A DNA stretch of 64,000 nt from Leptolyngbya subtilissima AS-A7 (GCF_039962255.1 NZ_JAMPKY010000002.1:1-64000), one strand, 5' to 3'. Shown: positions 1-10,347, numbered from the stretch's first letter. Program-made: numbers and translations. Notes: a model not told the origin generated them from the sequence alone.

Positions 1-983
1 TGGTTGTCTAGAATCTCCTTCATGCTGTGGCCAATGCCCCAGTTGGTGCGGTACATATGACCTGCAACAATGAAGAGGACGGCTAGCGCCAGGTGGTGGT
101 GAGCCGTATCCGATAGCCAAAGGCCACCGGTCAAGGGGTTCAGACCACCCTTGAAGGTAAGGAAGTCAGAATAGACATTCCAGTTCAGGGTGAAGAACGG
201 CTTTATACCCTCAGCAAAGCTGGGATATAGGTCAGCCATCAGACTCTTATTCAGGATGAACTGGTGGGGCAGGGGAATATCCTGTATGGCCACACCAGCA
301 TCCAGCATTTTGTTAATGGGAAGCGCCACGTGGATTTGGTGACCAGCCCAGCTGAGGCAGCCCAGACCGAGCAGGCCCGCCAAGTGGTGGTTCATCATCG
401 ATTCCACGTTCTGGAACCACTCCAGCTTGGGAGCGCGCTTGTGGTAGTGAAACCACCCAGCGAACAGCATCAAAGCCGCCATCACCAGCGCCCCAATGGC
501 GGTGCAGTAGAGCTGGAAGCCGTTGGTGAAGCCCGCAGCACGCCAGTACTGAAATAGACCAGATGTAATTTGAATACCGTGGAAACCACCGCCCACGTCG
601 CCATTGAGGATCTCTTGGCCAAAGATGGGCCAAACGACCTGGGCGCTGGGCTTGATGCCCGTGGGGTTGGTCATCCAGGCTTCGTAGTTTGAAAACTTAG
701 CGCCATGGAAGTACATGCCGCTGAGCCAGATAAAGACGACGGCTAGGTGACCGAAGTGCGCACTAAAGATTTTGCGCGAAATGTCTTCTAGGTCACTGGT
801 ATGACTATCAAAATCGTGAGCGTCGGCGTGAAGGTTCCAAATCCAAGTGGTGGTTTTGGGTCCCTTAGCTAAGGTCCGATCAAAGTGACCCGGCTTGCCC
901 CACTTCTCGAAGGAAGTAGGTACTGGATCCTTATCTACGATGACCTTGGCTTTCGCCTCCCGCTCCCGCGGGGTAGTTGTCAT
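1..983 (-). CDS. psaA: Photosystem I P700 apoprotein A1 (PsaA), 5' part only
   Basis: Translating the minus strand from the ATG at 983 gives an unbroken 327-codon reading frame that begins [20 protein letters not shown] and runs off the left edge. It contains PsaA hallmarks such as [36 protein letters not shown] and [20 protein letters not shown], with the chlorophyll-binding histidines in hydrophobic helices. PsaA pairs with PsaB to hold P700 and the early electron acceptors in the thylakoid membrane. The family is about 750 residues long, so roughly the last 420 residues, and psaB if it follows, lie outside the window. A purine-rich GGAGAG stretch lies just before the start codon. Confidence 0.97.
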   Translation of the reverse strand, partial: MTTTPREREAKAKVIVDKDPVPTSFEKWGKPGHFDRTLAKGPKTTTWIWNLHADAHDFDSHTSDLEDISRKIFSAHFGHLAVVFIWLSGMYFHGAKFSNYEAWMTNPTGIKPSAQVVWPIFGQEILNGDVGGGFHGIQITSGLFQYWRAAGFTNGFQLYCTAIGALVMAALMLFAGWFHYHKRAPKLEWFQNVESMMNHHLAGLLGLGCLSWAGHQIHVALPINKMLDAGVAIQDIPLPHQFILNKSLMADLYPSFAEGIKPFFTLNWNVYSDFLTFKGGLNPLTGGLWLSDTAHHHLALAVLFIVAGHMYRTNWGIGHSMKEILDN

Positions 984-1417
984 GGAGACTCTCCTCTCTC
1001 TAGACAAAAGCAAATGGAGAATCAATCGCTTTAGGTCGAACTATACCCAAGTGAGCCATGGCCCAAAGGCACAATCGATACTTAGGCGGTGATTGCTCTT
1101 GAGCATTATAGTCTCGCGATTTGACGCTTTTTGACTGAGGTTTACAATAATTCAACCTGCGAAAGCCCTTGATTCATGAGGCTTCCAGAATTGCTCTGAT
1201 CACAAAATTGATCACTGGATCAGGGTTCTATTAACAAAACTCAATAAACACACGGATCGATACCCCCAAATTGGCGATCCCACCCTCTTTCTATTAACTA
1301 ATGTTAATTATTGATACTCAACCCTTGATCTTTAGCAGGTTGTAGAGACTCTAGAGTTTCCGAAATCCTGAGTGCTGGCGATGTAGCTGGTGGTATGACC
1401 ACTCAGGAGGCATCCCT
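984..1417 (-). promoter_or_regulatory. psaA upstream (promoter) region
   Basis: AT-rich gene-free stretch upstream of psaA. On the minus strand a perfect TATAAT lies at 1110-1105, about 120 bases before the start codon; no good -35 box is seen 16-18 bases upstream, which is common for light-regulated cyanobacterial promoters. On the plus strand GGTTTACAAT at 1139-1148 is one half of an HLR1-like (RpaB) site, but the second half is poor. ATTAAC and GTTAAT at 1293-1308 form a 6-bp inverted repeat with a 4-base spacer. Assigning the promoter to psaA is inference. Confidence 0.45.
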
Positions 1418-1513
1418 ATGACCAGCAGTATTTATTTCGGCAACAATAATGTTAAGCGCAGCGTTACATTTGACGCCTCAGCCTGTTACGAAGGGCGCGG
1501 CTCGGGTCGGTAG
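1418..1513 (+). CDS. Possible 31-residue small protein
   Basis: ATG at 1418 is preceded by a strong Shine-Dalgarno sequence (TCAGGAGG, about 7 bases upstream) and opens a 31-codon frame beginning MTSSIYFGNNNVKRSVTF and ending at TAG 1511-1513. I do not recognise the peptide. It has no membrane segment and one cysteine. It lies between psaA (divergent) and the Nudix gene (same strand, 72 bases downstream), so it could be a leader peptide or a small independent gene. The evidence is only the ribosome site and the open frame. Confidence 0.35.
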   Translation: MTSSIYFGNNNVKRSVTFDASACYEGRGSGR

Positions 1514-1585
1514 GGAATGAAGACGGCGGAGAATGAGGTTGAGATCGACCTCTATGTATATAGAGCGTGAGAAATAGGTGAGTAA

Positions 1586-2035
1586 ATGCTCCGTACGACT
1601 AAGCCTGAAGTGGCGATCGCCATCCTGTACCAAGGCGATCGCTTCCTGCTTCAGCTCCGTGATGACATCCCTACTATTGCCTGGCCTGGCCATTGGGCTT
1701 TCTTTGGCGGCCACCTTGAACCGGGCGAAGACCCCGACACGGCGGTATACCGAGAATTAGAGGAAGAAATTGGCTACATTGCGCCCCAGCTATCGCTGTT
1801 TGAGCGCGTGGAGGATGAAACCGTGGTGCGCCACGTCTATCACGGGCTGCTGGTGGTGCCGGTGGAGCAGCTGGTGCTGACCGAGGGCTTGGACTTGGGG
1901 CTGTGGAGTGTTGATGATATTCATCAGGGCCAGCGGTTCTCATCTCGCGCCCGTGGGGAGCGCCCGTTGGGGCCACCGCACCGGCAAATTTTGCTGTCTT
2001 TTCTAGAGCACCGTAGGATAGAACAGGCTATTTAA
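1586..2035 (+). CDS. Nudix hydrolase
   Basis: 149 residues. The Nudix box GX5EX7REUXEEXGU is complete at residues 42-64 (G42, E48, R56-E57-L58, E60-E61, G63), so the metal-binding helix for hydrolysing a nucleoside-diphosphate-linked substrate is intact. The substrate cannot be read from the sequence; the family includes ADP-ribose, NADH and oxidised-nucleotide pyrophosphatases. It starts 72 bases after the small upstream frame and ends about 20 bases before the metallopeptidase gene on the same strand, so the two may be co-transcribed. Confidence 0.9.
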   Translation: MLRTTKPEVAIAILYQGDRFLLQLRDDIPTIAWPGHWAFFGGHLEPGEDPDTAVYRELEEEIGYIAPQLSLFERVEDETVVRHVYHGLLVVPVEQLVLTEGLDLGLWSVDDIHQGQRFSSRARGERPLGPPHRQILLSFLEHRRIEQAI

Positions 2036-2056
2036 CATAGTGTGTTCCTGCCGCCC

Positions 2057-2815
2057 ATGGCTGACTCGTCTGAACAGCTGGAGCTTTTCTCACCTGAGAC
2101 GGCGGTGCTGCCCGACTACCGCATTCGGGAGAGCGATCGCGCTCGCCATGTTTCCATCAAAGTGCATCTCAACGGCCAGATCGAGGTCGTGGTACCCCTA
2201 GGGTTTGACCAGCACCAGGTACCTGAGCTGCTGTATCGGCGACGCGACTGGCTGTGGCGATCGCGCCAGCGTCTTGCCCACCAGACTGCTGGCCTCACTG
2301 ACGACCATTTTGAAGAGAAACCGGGGCAGATCGAGGTGCGATCGCGCCATCAAACCTGGCAGGTTAACTATCAACCCGCCACCACCCGCACCCTGGCTAT
2401 GACCCAGAGCGGCCCCCAAACCTTGCTACTGCGTGGCCCCATCGACAACAGTGCCGCATGTGGCGACCTGCTGCGCCAGTGGCTGAGCCGCAAGGCCCGC
2501 GCTGAGTTTGCCCCCTGGCTGCGGGAGCTGAGTTTTGTGATCAACCTGCCCTTTAGCCGCATCTCGATACGCGGACAAAAGACTCGCTGGGCCAGTTGCT
2601 CTAGCAACAAAAACATCAGCCTTAACTACAAGCTGCTGTTCTTGCCCCCGGAGTTGGTGCACTACGTCTTCGTTCATGAGCTGTGCCACACCGTGCATAT
2701 GAATCATTCCGCCGCTTTTTGGCAGCTGGTGGAAGAGAAGCAGCCAGGGCATCAGCGGTTTCGGGATGAGATCCGCGATGGGTGGCAGTACGTTCCCCGC
2801 TGGGTCGAAGACTAA
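2057..2815 (+). CDS. YgjP/DUF45-type zinc metallopeptidase
   Basis: The protein matches the YgjP-like (M48-related, DUF45) metallopeptidase family: the conserved block RGQKTRWASCSSNKNISLNY is followed by the zinc motif HELCH (residues 207-211) and a downstream HxxxFW segment (NHSAAFW) typical of the family. It is probably cytosolic, as no signal peptide or membrane helix is seen. ATG at 2057 is chosen; a GTG five codons upstream at 2042 is equally in frame, and neither has a clear ribosome site. It follows the Nudix gene closely. Physiological substrates of this family are poorly known. Confidence 0.85.
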   Translation: MADSSEQLELFSPETAVLPDYRIRESDRARHVSIKVHLNGQIEVVVPLGFDQHQVPELLYRRRDWLWRSRQRLAHQTAGLTDDHFEEKPGQIEVRSRHQTWQVNYQPATTRTLAMTQSGPQTLLLRGPIDNSAACGDLLRQWLSRKARAEFAPWLRELSFVINLPFSRISIRGQKTRWASCSSNKNISLNYKLLFLPPELVHYVFVHELCHTVHMNHSAAFWQLVEEKQPGHQRFRDEIRDGWQYVPRWVED

Positions 2816-2874
2816 AAGATTTTTGTGATCAAAGCTAATCTTCAAGCACCGGGTTGTGTGACAGATATCTGATA

Positions 2875-3015
2875 AAAGCCAAGTCTGCCGCCGGGGCCAT
2901 TTCGCTGGCCATAGACCCCCGGCTCCGCGCGTCCTGCGGCCTACGAGAATGGCGTTCCGCCGCCCTTTACCCTACGGAAAGGACTAGCTGATCATCGGTT
3001 TAAACCTATGTTCTG
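2875..3015. repeat. 141-bp dispersed repeat, copy A
   Basis: This segment aligns without gaps to 33976-34116; by hand I count 18 mismatches in 141 positions (about 87% identity). A GGCCA/TGGCC hairpin with loop TTTCGC lies near its left end. Both copies sit in the spacer before a plus-strand gene and are followed, about 55-105 bases on, by a C/T-rich tandem tract that reaches the start codon. No transposase or coding function is evident. The rest of 2816-3118 shows nothing recognisable. Confidence 0.85.
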
Positions 3016-3105
3016 AAAATGTGCCTGTGGGCGGCACAACCCCTGAGGTTCCAGACTGTGTTCTAGGCTATCGGCACATATCTAAACAGAAGTTCGATCA
3101 CTTAA

Positions 3106-4263
<1,158 letters not shown>

Positions 4264-4315
4264 TGGTGCTGGAATATAGATCCCGATAAGGATTTAGAGT
4301 CAGAAGCATTTCTAG

Positions 4316-4981
4316 CTACCAGGGCAATACCTCTCCATTCGAGTGCCAGAAGGTGCCGGAATTCTCTAGGGTTAGCTCGTCGATGCGGGCCAGCAGTCCT
4401 TTGACTGACTCTTCTGGGGTGATGCCGCTATTGGTAAACCCGGTCATGCGGGTCTGCACCAGCCCTGGGTGCAAAATCGCCACGGCGATGCCCCTAGGCT
4501 TGAGGTCGTGGGCCAACGATTTGCCCGCCATCGACAGCGCCACCTTCGACATGCGATAGCCGTAGGAGCCGCCGGAGGTATTGTCAGCGATCGACCCCAT
4601 GCGGCTGGTCATAATTGCCACCTTTGCCCCGTCGCTCAAACTGGGCAGCAGTGCCGCCGTCAGCCGCAGCGGGGCGATCGCATTCACCTCAAACTGCCGT
4701 CGAATGCTGTCAAAATCCAGATTGTCTAGGGTGATACGCTCTGCCATGCCAGCATTGTTGATCAGCACATCAATCGCAGTGCCCTTGAGCTGTTGGGCCA
4801 GGTCGGCGACGGCAGCCTCGTCGGTGAGGTCAATGCCTGTTTCGAGCGGCACCCTCAGGGCAGTTAACTCATCCGACGGCTGACGGCACACGGCAATGAC
4901 GCGATCACCCCGCTGCTGAATCTGCCGACAATATTCGTAGCCAATGCCGCGGTTTGCGCCGGTAATCACATAGGTAGCCAT
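4316..4981 (-). CDS. Short-chain dehydrogenase/reductase (SDR)
   Basis: 221 residues. Classical SDR features are visible: TGANRGIG nucleotide-binding motif (7-14), NNAG (75-78), catalytic Ser126 and Tyr142-xxx-Lys146, so it should be an active NAD(P)H-dependent oxidoreductase. The C-terminal HPGLVQTRM segment resembles C-factor/CsgA-like SDRs. The substrate is unknown. ATG at 4981 is preferred because the Rossmann strand MATYVITG starts there; 13 further in-frame codons upstream look non-coding. It is convergent with tocopherol cyclase, 52 bases apart, with no obvious terminator between them. Confidence 0.9.
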   Translation of the reverse strand: MATYVITGANRGIGYEYCRQIQQRGDRVIAVCRQPSDELTALRVPLETGIDLTDEAAVADLAQQLKGTAIDVLINNAGMAERITLDNLDFDSIRRQFEVNAIAPLRLTAALLPSLSDGAKVAIMTSRMGSIADNTSGGSYGYRMSKVALSMAGKSLAHDLKPRGIAVAILHPGLVQTRMTGFTNSGITPEESVKGLLARIDELTLENSGTFWHSNGEVLPW

Positions 4982-5055
4982 AGGGTTAATTCTGAGGGGG
5001 GTTAGACGTTGGCGGGCCAAACGGCCAAGGCTGCATCAGCTAAATCAAAAACGTA

Positions 5056-5745
5056 TCACAGAGCTTTAGAAAAACCGTTGCTGAGCGTCTCTCGGGTGGA
5101 CGGTAGGCTGAGCAGTGCCGGTCGCCAACACAGATAGAGCAATGGACCAAACAAGGGCACTAGGGCGATCGCCCAAACTCTCTCAGGCCGATAGACCCCT
5201 CGTCGCTGCATGTCGTCATCAATCAGCGATGTCAGCGGAAAGATCAGCCCCATCAGGCAAAAGTCTAAGGAAATTAGATGCACAAAGGCGTAGCTGCGAA
5301 ACTGCATCACATAGTCGTTCCAGTTGCCGACCGTAATCGCAATGGTGAACAGCATTAGGGTGGTGAGCAGTAGTGCAACTCCAGTAGAGCGTCGGTCGAG
5401 CAGGTCGAGCCAAAAATCTTTTTTACCAGAGAAGGCGGAGTTGCGCTGCCGCACTAGCAAGTAAGGGATCAAACCAATCACCCCAACTAAGTTTGAGACC
5501 ACAAAAAACGGCCAAGCCGGAAAGGGCTGCACACGCCCATCGGCAAACATTAGGCAGGCGTAGATCATCGGCCAAACTCCCATCATCCAAAAGATGACCA
5601 TGAGATAGGCATTGATTTCTCCCCACTGCAACGTCACTAGGTTGTAGGCAAAGAACCAGGTGAACGGTTGATCGAGCGGGGCCAGCCAGAGGGTATAGCC
5701 CACAAAGCCAATCCAAATCGTCGCCAGCAGCAATCGCCTTACCAT
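5056..5745 (-). CDS. Conserved cyanobacterial/plastid-type multipass membrane protein
   Basis: About 229 residues with five or six hydrophobic helices, including LLLATIWIGFVGYTLWLA, AYLMVIFWMMGVWPMIYACL and GVALLLTTLMLFTIAITVG. The PAWPFFVVSNLVGVIGLIPY segment resembles uncharacterised membrane proteins shared by cyanobacteria and chloroplasts. I know no function for it. The ATG at 5745 is chosen because GAGGAGG lies 5 bases upstream; a 60-codon in-frame extension to 5925 has no such site. It lies 74 bases upstream of the SDR start on the same strand, so co-transcription is possible. Confidence 0.8.
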   Translation of the reverse strand: MVRRLLLATIWIGFVGYTLWLAPLDQPFTWFFAYNLVTLQWGEINAYLMVIFWMMGVWPMIYACLMFADGRVQPFPAWPFFVVSNLVGVIGLIPYLLVRQRNSAFSGKKDFWLDLLDRRSTGVALLLTTLMLFTIAITVGNWNDYVMQFRSYAFVHLISLDFCLMGLIFPLTSLIDDDMQRRGVYRPERVWAIALVPLFGPLLYLCWRPALLSLPSTRETLSNGFSKAL

Positions 5746-6046
5746 ACGCCCTCCTCGCCAAATTGGAGCCAGATTTTGATCGTGGAATAGGCCAAGCGCT
5801 TTGTGCTCTCTCCAGGAAAGGAATTGAGGTGCAGCAAAAGAACGAAAATAGCAGATCGGAAGATGGAAAACCTGCTCAATAGACTTGAATTTTGACGCTC
5901 TAGGCTGTCCCAACCCAGGCTTCACTGGCTATGTTGGGATGCCTTAACGTCAGCGACCTGCAGACAGGGCTGACTAGTCCACGAATTACTCCCTGACTTC
6001 ACGGAGGGTGACTGCATTGACAGGGGCTCAGAAACCCCCATACTGA
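5746..6046. other. Divergent spacer before mtnA
   Basis: About 300 bases between divergent genes, presumably carrying both promoters. I see no clear -10/-35 pair, repeat or RNA gene. An in-frame extension of the minus-strand membrane protein covers part of it but lacks a ribosome site. Confidence 0.4.
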
Positions 6047-7147
6047 ATGTCATTGGCTGTACGGCTGCCCTTTTACTGCGTCGAAACTGTGATGATGGCT
6101 CCTAGCGATACCCACGTTTATCCGGTGGTGTGGCAAAACGATCACCTAGTGTTGATCGACCAGCGGCAGCTGCCGGAGCGCTACAACATTGTGTCGATTC
6201 GCCGCTGCGACGATGTGGTGCGATCGCTCCGCTCTGGCATTGTCCAGGGCGGTTCGGCCATGGGGCTTGCGGCTGCCTACGGCCTTTACCTGGGGGCGAT
6301 CGAGATTCACACCGACGACCCTATCGCCTTTTGGGAACGGCTGGAGGCGATCGGCGATCAGTTTAAGCAGACCCGGCCCGACAAGGCCCACCTGCAGTGG
6401 GCGGTGGATAGAATGCTGGCGGTGGCCCACCACTCTAGCGATGCCATTGAGGTGGTCAGGGGTCAGCTCTTAGCCGAGGCCCAGGCGATGCAGGCAGAGG
6501 ATTTTAGCCTGTGTCACGCCATCGGCGACTACGGTATTGCAGTGTTGCCCCAAAGCCCGGCCAAGTTAACACTGCTGACCCACTGCAATCACGGGGCGCT
6601 GGCGACTTCGGGCTATGGCACGTCGCTGGGCATTATGCGATCGCTGTGGCAAGCGGGCCGCCTAGAACGCATCTACGCCGCCGAAACCCGTCCCACCTTT
6701 CAAGGCTCGCGCCTCACCGCCTGGGAATGTGTGCAGGAAGGCATTCCGGTAACTGTAGTAACCGATAGCATGGCGGCTCACTGCATGCAGCGGGGGCTGA
6801 TCCACGGGGTGCTAGCCGGAGCCGATCGCATTGCCGCTAACGGCGACACCCTCAGCAAAATTGGCACCTACAGCCTGGCCCTGGTGGCCAAGGCCCACGA
6901 CATTCCCTTTGTGGTAGCGGCCTCGGCATCGACCATTGACCTCACGATCGCCAGTGGAGCAGGGATAGCGATCGTAGAACACCCCCCTGAGGAGATTTAC
7001 GAACTGGGCGATCGCGTCACGTCTCCCAACGGTGCAGAATTTTACAACCCCGCCTCAGACGTTACTCCAGCTGGTTTAATTACGGCGATCGTGACCGAAA
7101 AAGGAGCCTTTGCCTCTCATCAACTGGAGAGAGTTAGCCAGCTTTAG
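6047..7147 (+). CDS. mtnA: S-methyl-5-thioribose-1-phosphate isomerase (MtnA)
   Basis: 366 residues of the MtnA/eIF2B-alpha-like fold. Key blocks are GGSAMGLAAAYGLYLGA, LTHCNHGALATSGYGTSLG with the catalytic cysteine, AAETRPTFQGSRLTAWE, VTDSMAAHCM and GADRIAANGDTLSKIGTYSL with the catalytic aspartate. It isomerises the aldose MTR-1-P to the ketose MTRu-1-P in methionine salvage. The ATG at 6047 is the longest start; ATGs at codons 16-17 (6092, 6095) are plausible because the conserved region begins at HVYPVVWQNDHLVLID. No other salvage gene is adjacent. Confidence 0.92.
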   Translation: MSLAVRLPFYCVETVMMAPSDTHVYPVVWQNDHLVLIDQRQLPERYNIVSIRRCDDVVRSLRSGIVQGGSAMGLAAAYGLYLGAIEIHTDDPIAFWERLEAIGDQFKQTRPDKAHLQWAVDRMLAVAHHSSDAIEVVRGQLLAEAQAMQAEDFSLCHAIGDYGIAVLPQSPAKLTLLTHCNHGALATSGYGTSLGIMRSLWQAGRLERIYAAETRPTFQGSRLTAWECVQEGIPVTVVTDSMAAHCMQRGLIHGVLAGADRIAANGDTLSKIGTYSLALVAKAHDIPFVVAASASTIDLTIASGAGIAIVEHPPEEIYELGDRVTSPNGAEFYNPASDVTPAGLITAIVTEKGAFASHQLERVSQL

Positions 7148-7254
7148 TACCATCTAGATAACTAACTTTTCTTCTCGATTAAAAGCCAGATATCGAATCA
7201 CCATTATGATTAAGGGCATTATTTGCCCCCGCCCTGTTTTCGTCATCCCTAACC

Positions 7255-7971
7255 ATGCCCATCCCGCGCCCCTCAGCCAATGTGTCTCGGTATTTGCTGA
7301 CGGTTGTTGCCATTACTGCGGCTGTCTTAGCAGCCCGGTTTTTTATTACCTGGGCAGCGGAGGCATTTTTGCACCCCATTCCCATTTTGGGTGGTTGGCT
7401 CAAAAGCCTTGAGATTGTCGAGCTGAGCGTCATTATATTATTTGCTTTTTTGGGCTTTGGGTTGGGGGCCGCCTCGCGGCACCTGGCCGCCAAAACCTCC
7501 GTGGCGATTAAGTCTATTGCCCTGGTTGTAGTGCTGCCGCTAGTATTTTTTAGCAGCTACTGGCTGCGGCATCACTTGTGGCTCAGTCAGCTGACTACCG
7601 AGTCAGGTCTGTCTCGCCAAGAAATTACGGCGCTGGCCAACCAAGCGCTCTCCAGCGAGGGTGGTAGCCAGGGCTTCTGGGGCTATTACACCACAACGAC
7701 CCGCATGCCCATTCTGCCTGCCACCGTGGCTGAGCTCAAGCGCATGGTTGAAGACCAAAAGTGGTTTCGCTCCGAGCTTACCCGCTTCAGCGGCATTGAG
7801 CCAGGCGTGTTCTCCATGATTTTTGACGGGGCCGGTTGGGGGATTCGGCTGTTTTATATGGTTTTAGCCTTTCTCACCGGCATTATCTACTTCTTTAAGG
7901 GACTGGTTTGGGCCGATGCCGCCCGGCTGCGCAAGGTCGCCCAGGGTGCCATAGCCCAGAACAAAGCATGA
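7255..7971 (+). CDS. Conserved cyanobacterial membrane protein
   Basis: 238 residues with about four membrane segments: residues ~12-35, ~52-74 and ~84-101, and one near the C-terminus (LFYMVLAFLTGIIYFFKGLV). A soluble loop of roughly 100 residues lies between helices 3 and 4. I do not recognise a named domain. Its stop overlaps the ATG of the DUF167 gene (ATGA at 7968-7971), which implies translational coupling and an operon running into mobA. Confidence 0.75.
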   Translation: MPIPRPSANVSRYLLTVVAITAAVLAARFFITWAAEAFLHPIPILGGWLKSLEIVELSVIILFAFLGFGLGAASRHLAAKTSVAIKSIALVVVLPLVFFSSYWLRHHLWLSQLTTESGLSRQEITALANQALSSEGGSQGFWGYYTTTTRMPILPATVAELKRMVEDQKWFRSELTRFSGIEPGVFSMIFDGAGWGIRLFYMVLAFLTGIIYFFKGLVWADAARLRKVAQGAIAQNKA

Positions 7972-8192
7972 CGGTGCTGACGGTGCGGGTGAAACCCAGC
8001 ACCAAGCAGCAAAAAGCCACCCATCTCGACAATGGCAGCTGGCTACTCCACCTCAAAGCCCCACCCCAGGATGGCAAGGCCAACCAAGAGCTGATTGTCC
8101 TGCTAGCCCAAGCTTTGGGTATTCCCAAAACTCAGGTGCACATCAAGTCGGGACACACCGCCCGCATTAAGCGAGTCGAAATTGATGCGTAG
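7968..8192 (+). CDS. DUF167 (YggU-type) protein
   Basis: 74 residues beginning MTVLTVRVKPSTKQQ. The family signature is present: a VRVKPS N-terminus, DGKANQELIVLLAQALGI in the middle, and GHTARIKRVEI at the end. The start overlaps the preceding stop as ATGA, so the shorter frame is preferred over an upstream GTG-type start at 7908 that would lie inside the neighbouring gene. Function of the family is unknown. Confidence 0.88.
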   Translation: MTVLTVRVKPSTKQQKATHLDNGSWLLHLKAPPQDGKANQELIVLLAQALGIPKTQVHIKSGHTARIKRVEIDA

Positions 8193-8204
8193 GGCCTGGA
8201 TGAC

Positions 8205-8828
8205 ATGACCTCCCTAGCTGCCGTAATTTTGGCGGGGGGCCGCAGCTCGCGGATGGGGCGCGACAAAGGCCTGATTTCAATCGGTGAAGAAACACTGATT
8301 CAGCGCACCTGCCAGATCGCGCTGCAATGTACCGATCGCGTGTCTGTCGTTACCCCCTGGCCCGATCGCTATCGACCTACCTTGCCCAATGCGGTCGGTT
8401 TCATTGTAGAAACTCCCAGTCCAGGCCAAGCCGGTACGTTTCAGGGACCGCTGATTGCGTTGATCACAGCCCTCAGCATTCTGCAAGACCGACCAGAGCC
8501 GCCCACTTGGGTGCTGGTCTTAGCCTGCGATATGCCCAACCTCTCGGCAGCGGTACTAGCTGCTTGGCGCAATCAATTGGCCAACCTGGAACCACAATAC
8601 CTGGCTTACTTGCCCAAGCGTCAGCACCGCTGGGAACCGCTGTGCGGGTTTTACCGAGTCGCTGCGCTGGATGCCTTAGAGCAATACGCGGCGACCGGCG
8701 GGCGATCGCTGCAAGCCTGGCTCAATCAGCAGGCGATCGCCCCCATCGCCGATATCGATGAAGCTATGTTCGTCAACGTCAACACACCCAGCGAGCTAGC
8801 CGAGTGGCAAAAAACCAAAGATTCCTAG
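8205..8828 (+). CDS. mobA: Molybdenum cofactor guanylyltransferase (MobA)
   Basis: 207 residues. The N-terminal nucleotidyltransferase motif LAGGRSSRMGRDK (residues 10-22), the DMP metal motif (LACDMPNLS) and the C-terminal FVNVNTPSELA block identify MobA, which attaches GMP to molybdopterin to make the guanine dinucleotide form used by enzymes such as nitrate reductase. It is 12 bases downstream of the DUF167 gene on the same strand, the last gene of this small run. The msrP gene at about 24 kb encodes another molybdoenzyme, but that family uses the non-guanylated cofactor. Confidence 0.92.
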   Translation: MTSLAAVILAGGRSSRMGRDKGLISIGEETLIQRTCQIALQCTDRVSVVTPWPDRYRPTLPNAVGFIVETPSPGQAGTFQGPLIALITALSILQDRPEPPTWVLVLACDMPNLSAAVLAAWRNQLANLEPQYLAYLPKRQHRWEPLCGFYRVAALDALEQYAATGGRSLQAWLNQQAIAPIADIDEAMFVNVNTPSELAEWQKTKDS

Positions 8829-8844
8829 CGCTGTCCCACTGTGA

Positions 8845-10347
8845 TTACTCTTCTGGTGGAGACGAATTGTCAGAGCTTTCCGCCTCAGCTTCAGTTGGGG
8901 TGTCGGTTTCGGCGGGCACCTCGGCTTGGGGCCAGGGAATGCGGCGATCGGTGGCTAGCAGTCGGGCCATCTCCCGCGCCCCGTAGCGGTTGACATGGCT
9001 GGGGTCAGCAAATAGGTGAGACTGCCAGCGCCACTCCTCTAACCGATCCACCAAAGTAAAGGCACCTCGGTTAGCCCAATTCTGCAAAAATCGTTGAAAC
9101 TGCCGCTCGTAAGGCGTACGCGCCCCGTCTAGGTAGTCGTTGCTGAGGGGCAAGTTCACAAACACCAATGGAATGCCTTGACTCTCCAAAAATTGGGTCA
9201 TCGCTGCCAAAGATAATGTCTGCACCCCCTCCAGGCGAAAGGCACGGTAGGCATCGTCGTACTGGCCGCGCACCCGAGGAAAGCGGCGGTAATACACCTC
9301 TGGGTTGAACTGATCGTTAGCAGCTAAAAAACCTTGGGAATTGATTGGGGTAAGCGGTACCGTTCCGTAGCTTGCAGTGGCTGTTTCAGAAGAAGTTTCT
9401 GAAGCGCCATCGGGGGTTTTAGTAGATTCTTCGGCGGCTTCCTCAGACTCTTCAGCGGACTCAGTCCCATCTTCGACTGGTTCAGACACTTCAGCTTCAG
9501 CATCCTCGGCGGTTTCAGGGGATACGGCAGTTTCGGCGGACGCCCCGGCGGAATCTTCGGGGGCAGAGGCAGAAGGGGCTTGGGCTTGCAGAGTCAGCTT
9601 CGCGCCCTCCTGCACGGCGGCATAGCCTGGAGACGCCACAATTTCGGCAAAGGTGCGGTCAAACCGGCCGCTGTTGAAAGCGCGGGAGCCCTCAGCCCAG
9701 ACAATTAGCCGAGGGTGCAGGTCGGTGGCCAACAGCTGCCGGGTGACAAAGCTCACCACCTGGGCTGTGGCACCGTTAACGCTAAAGTTGTAAACCCGTA
9801 GGCCAGGGTAGCCCTCCACCGCCAGCGCCTGTTGCAGCACCTGGGGGTCAATGCCTTGCAGCGATCGCGAACTGCCTACAATCAGCACATCTGGCGGTCC
9901 CTGCGCCGCAACATAGGCCCGGTAGAGGCTGACCTGCTCGTCTAGCACATCGCTGCCTAGGGCTGGGAAAGCGCGGGGCAGCCCCTGCTGATCGGACTTT
10001 TGGTAAGCCAGCAGCAAATTTTGCCGATATTCGCGGGCCTTGCGCTGGCTAAAGACATGGCGGGGGTCATCGGCAGGGATAGCTTGCAGTAGGGTTAGCG
10101 ATCGCCCCCAAGCCCCGGCCACCTGCTGCCATTGGGCAGCGGTCGCCGCAGTCGCCGCTAGCTGACTGGCTCGGTTGGCTTCACCAACGGCCCCATGCCA
10201 GGGGTCAGCGGGCACCGCTGCCGCCGCTTCGCCATTGCCAGCCTTAGGCATGCCTTGAGGGCCAGGAGGGCCAATGCAGCAGGAGAGCAGTGTGCCCAAC
10301 GACAGCGATATCACTAACCCAGCGCGAGAAGTGAAGAGTTTAGTCAT
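8845..10347 (-). CDS. DUF1574/SGNH-like secreted protein, probable lipoprotein
   Basis: 500 residues. The N-terminus has a hydrophobic signal with a possible lipobox ending at Cys23 (LLSC). The central part carries an SGNH-hydrolase-like block (VLIVGSSRSLQGIDP, then VYNFSVNGATAQ), and near the C-terminus DPSHVNRYGAREMA supplies the Asp-x-x-His pair; this arrangement matches cyanobacterial DUF1574 proteins, some of which sit near polysaccharide genes. About 70 residues in the middle are almost only Ser, Ala, Glu and Thr, an acidic linker inside the fold. It ends convergently with mobA, 16 bases apart. Confidence 0.75.
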   Translation of the reverse strand: MTKLFTSRAGLVISLSLGTLLSCCIGPPGPQGMPKAGNGEAAAAVPADPWHGAVGEANRASQLAATAATAAQWQQVAGAWGRSLTLLQAIPADDPRHVFSQRKAREYRQNLLLAYQKSDQQGLPRAFPALGSDVLDEQVSLYRAYVAAQGPPDVLIVGSSRSLQGIDPQVLQQALAVEGYPGLRVYNFSVNGATAQVVSFVTRQLLATDLHPRLIVWAEGSRAFNSGRFDRTFAEIVASPGYAAVQEGAKLTLQAQAPSASAPEDSAGASAETAVSPETAEDAEAEVSEPVEDGTESAEESEEAAEESTKTPDGASETSSETATASYGTVPLTPINSQGFLAANDQFNPEVYYRRFPRVRGQYDDAYRAFRLEGVQTLSLAAMTQFLESQGIPLVFVNLPLSNDYLDGARTPYERQFQRFLQNWANRGAFTLVDRLEEWRWQSHLFADPSHVNRYGAREMARLLATDRRIPWPQAEVPAETDTPTEAEAESSDNSSPPEE

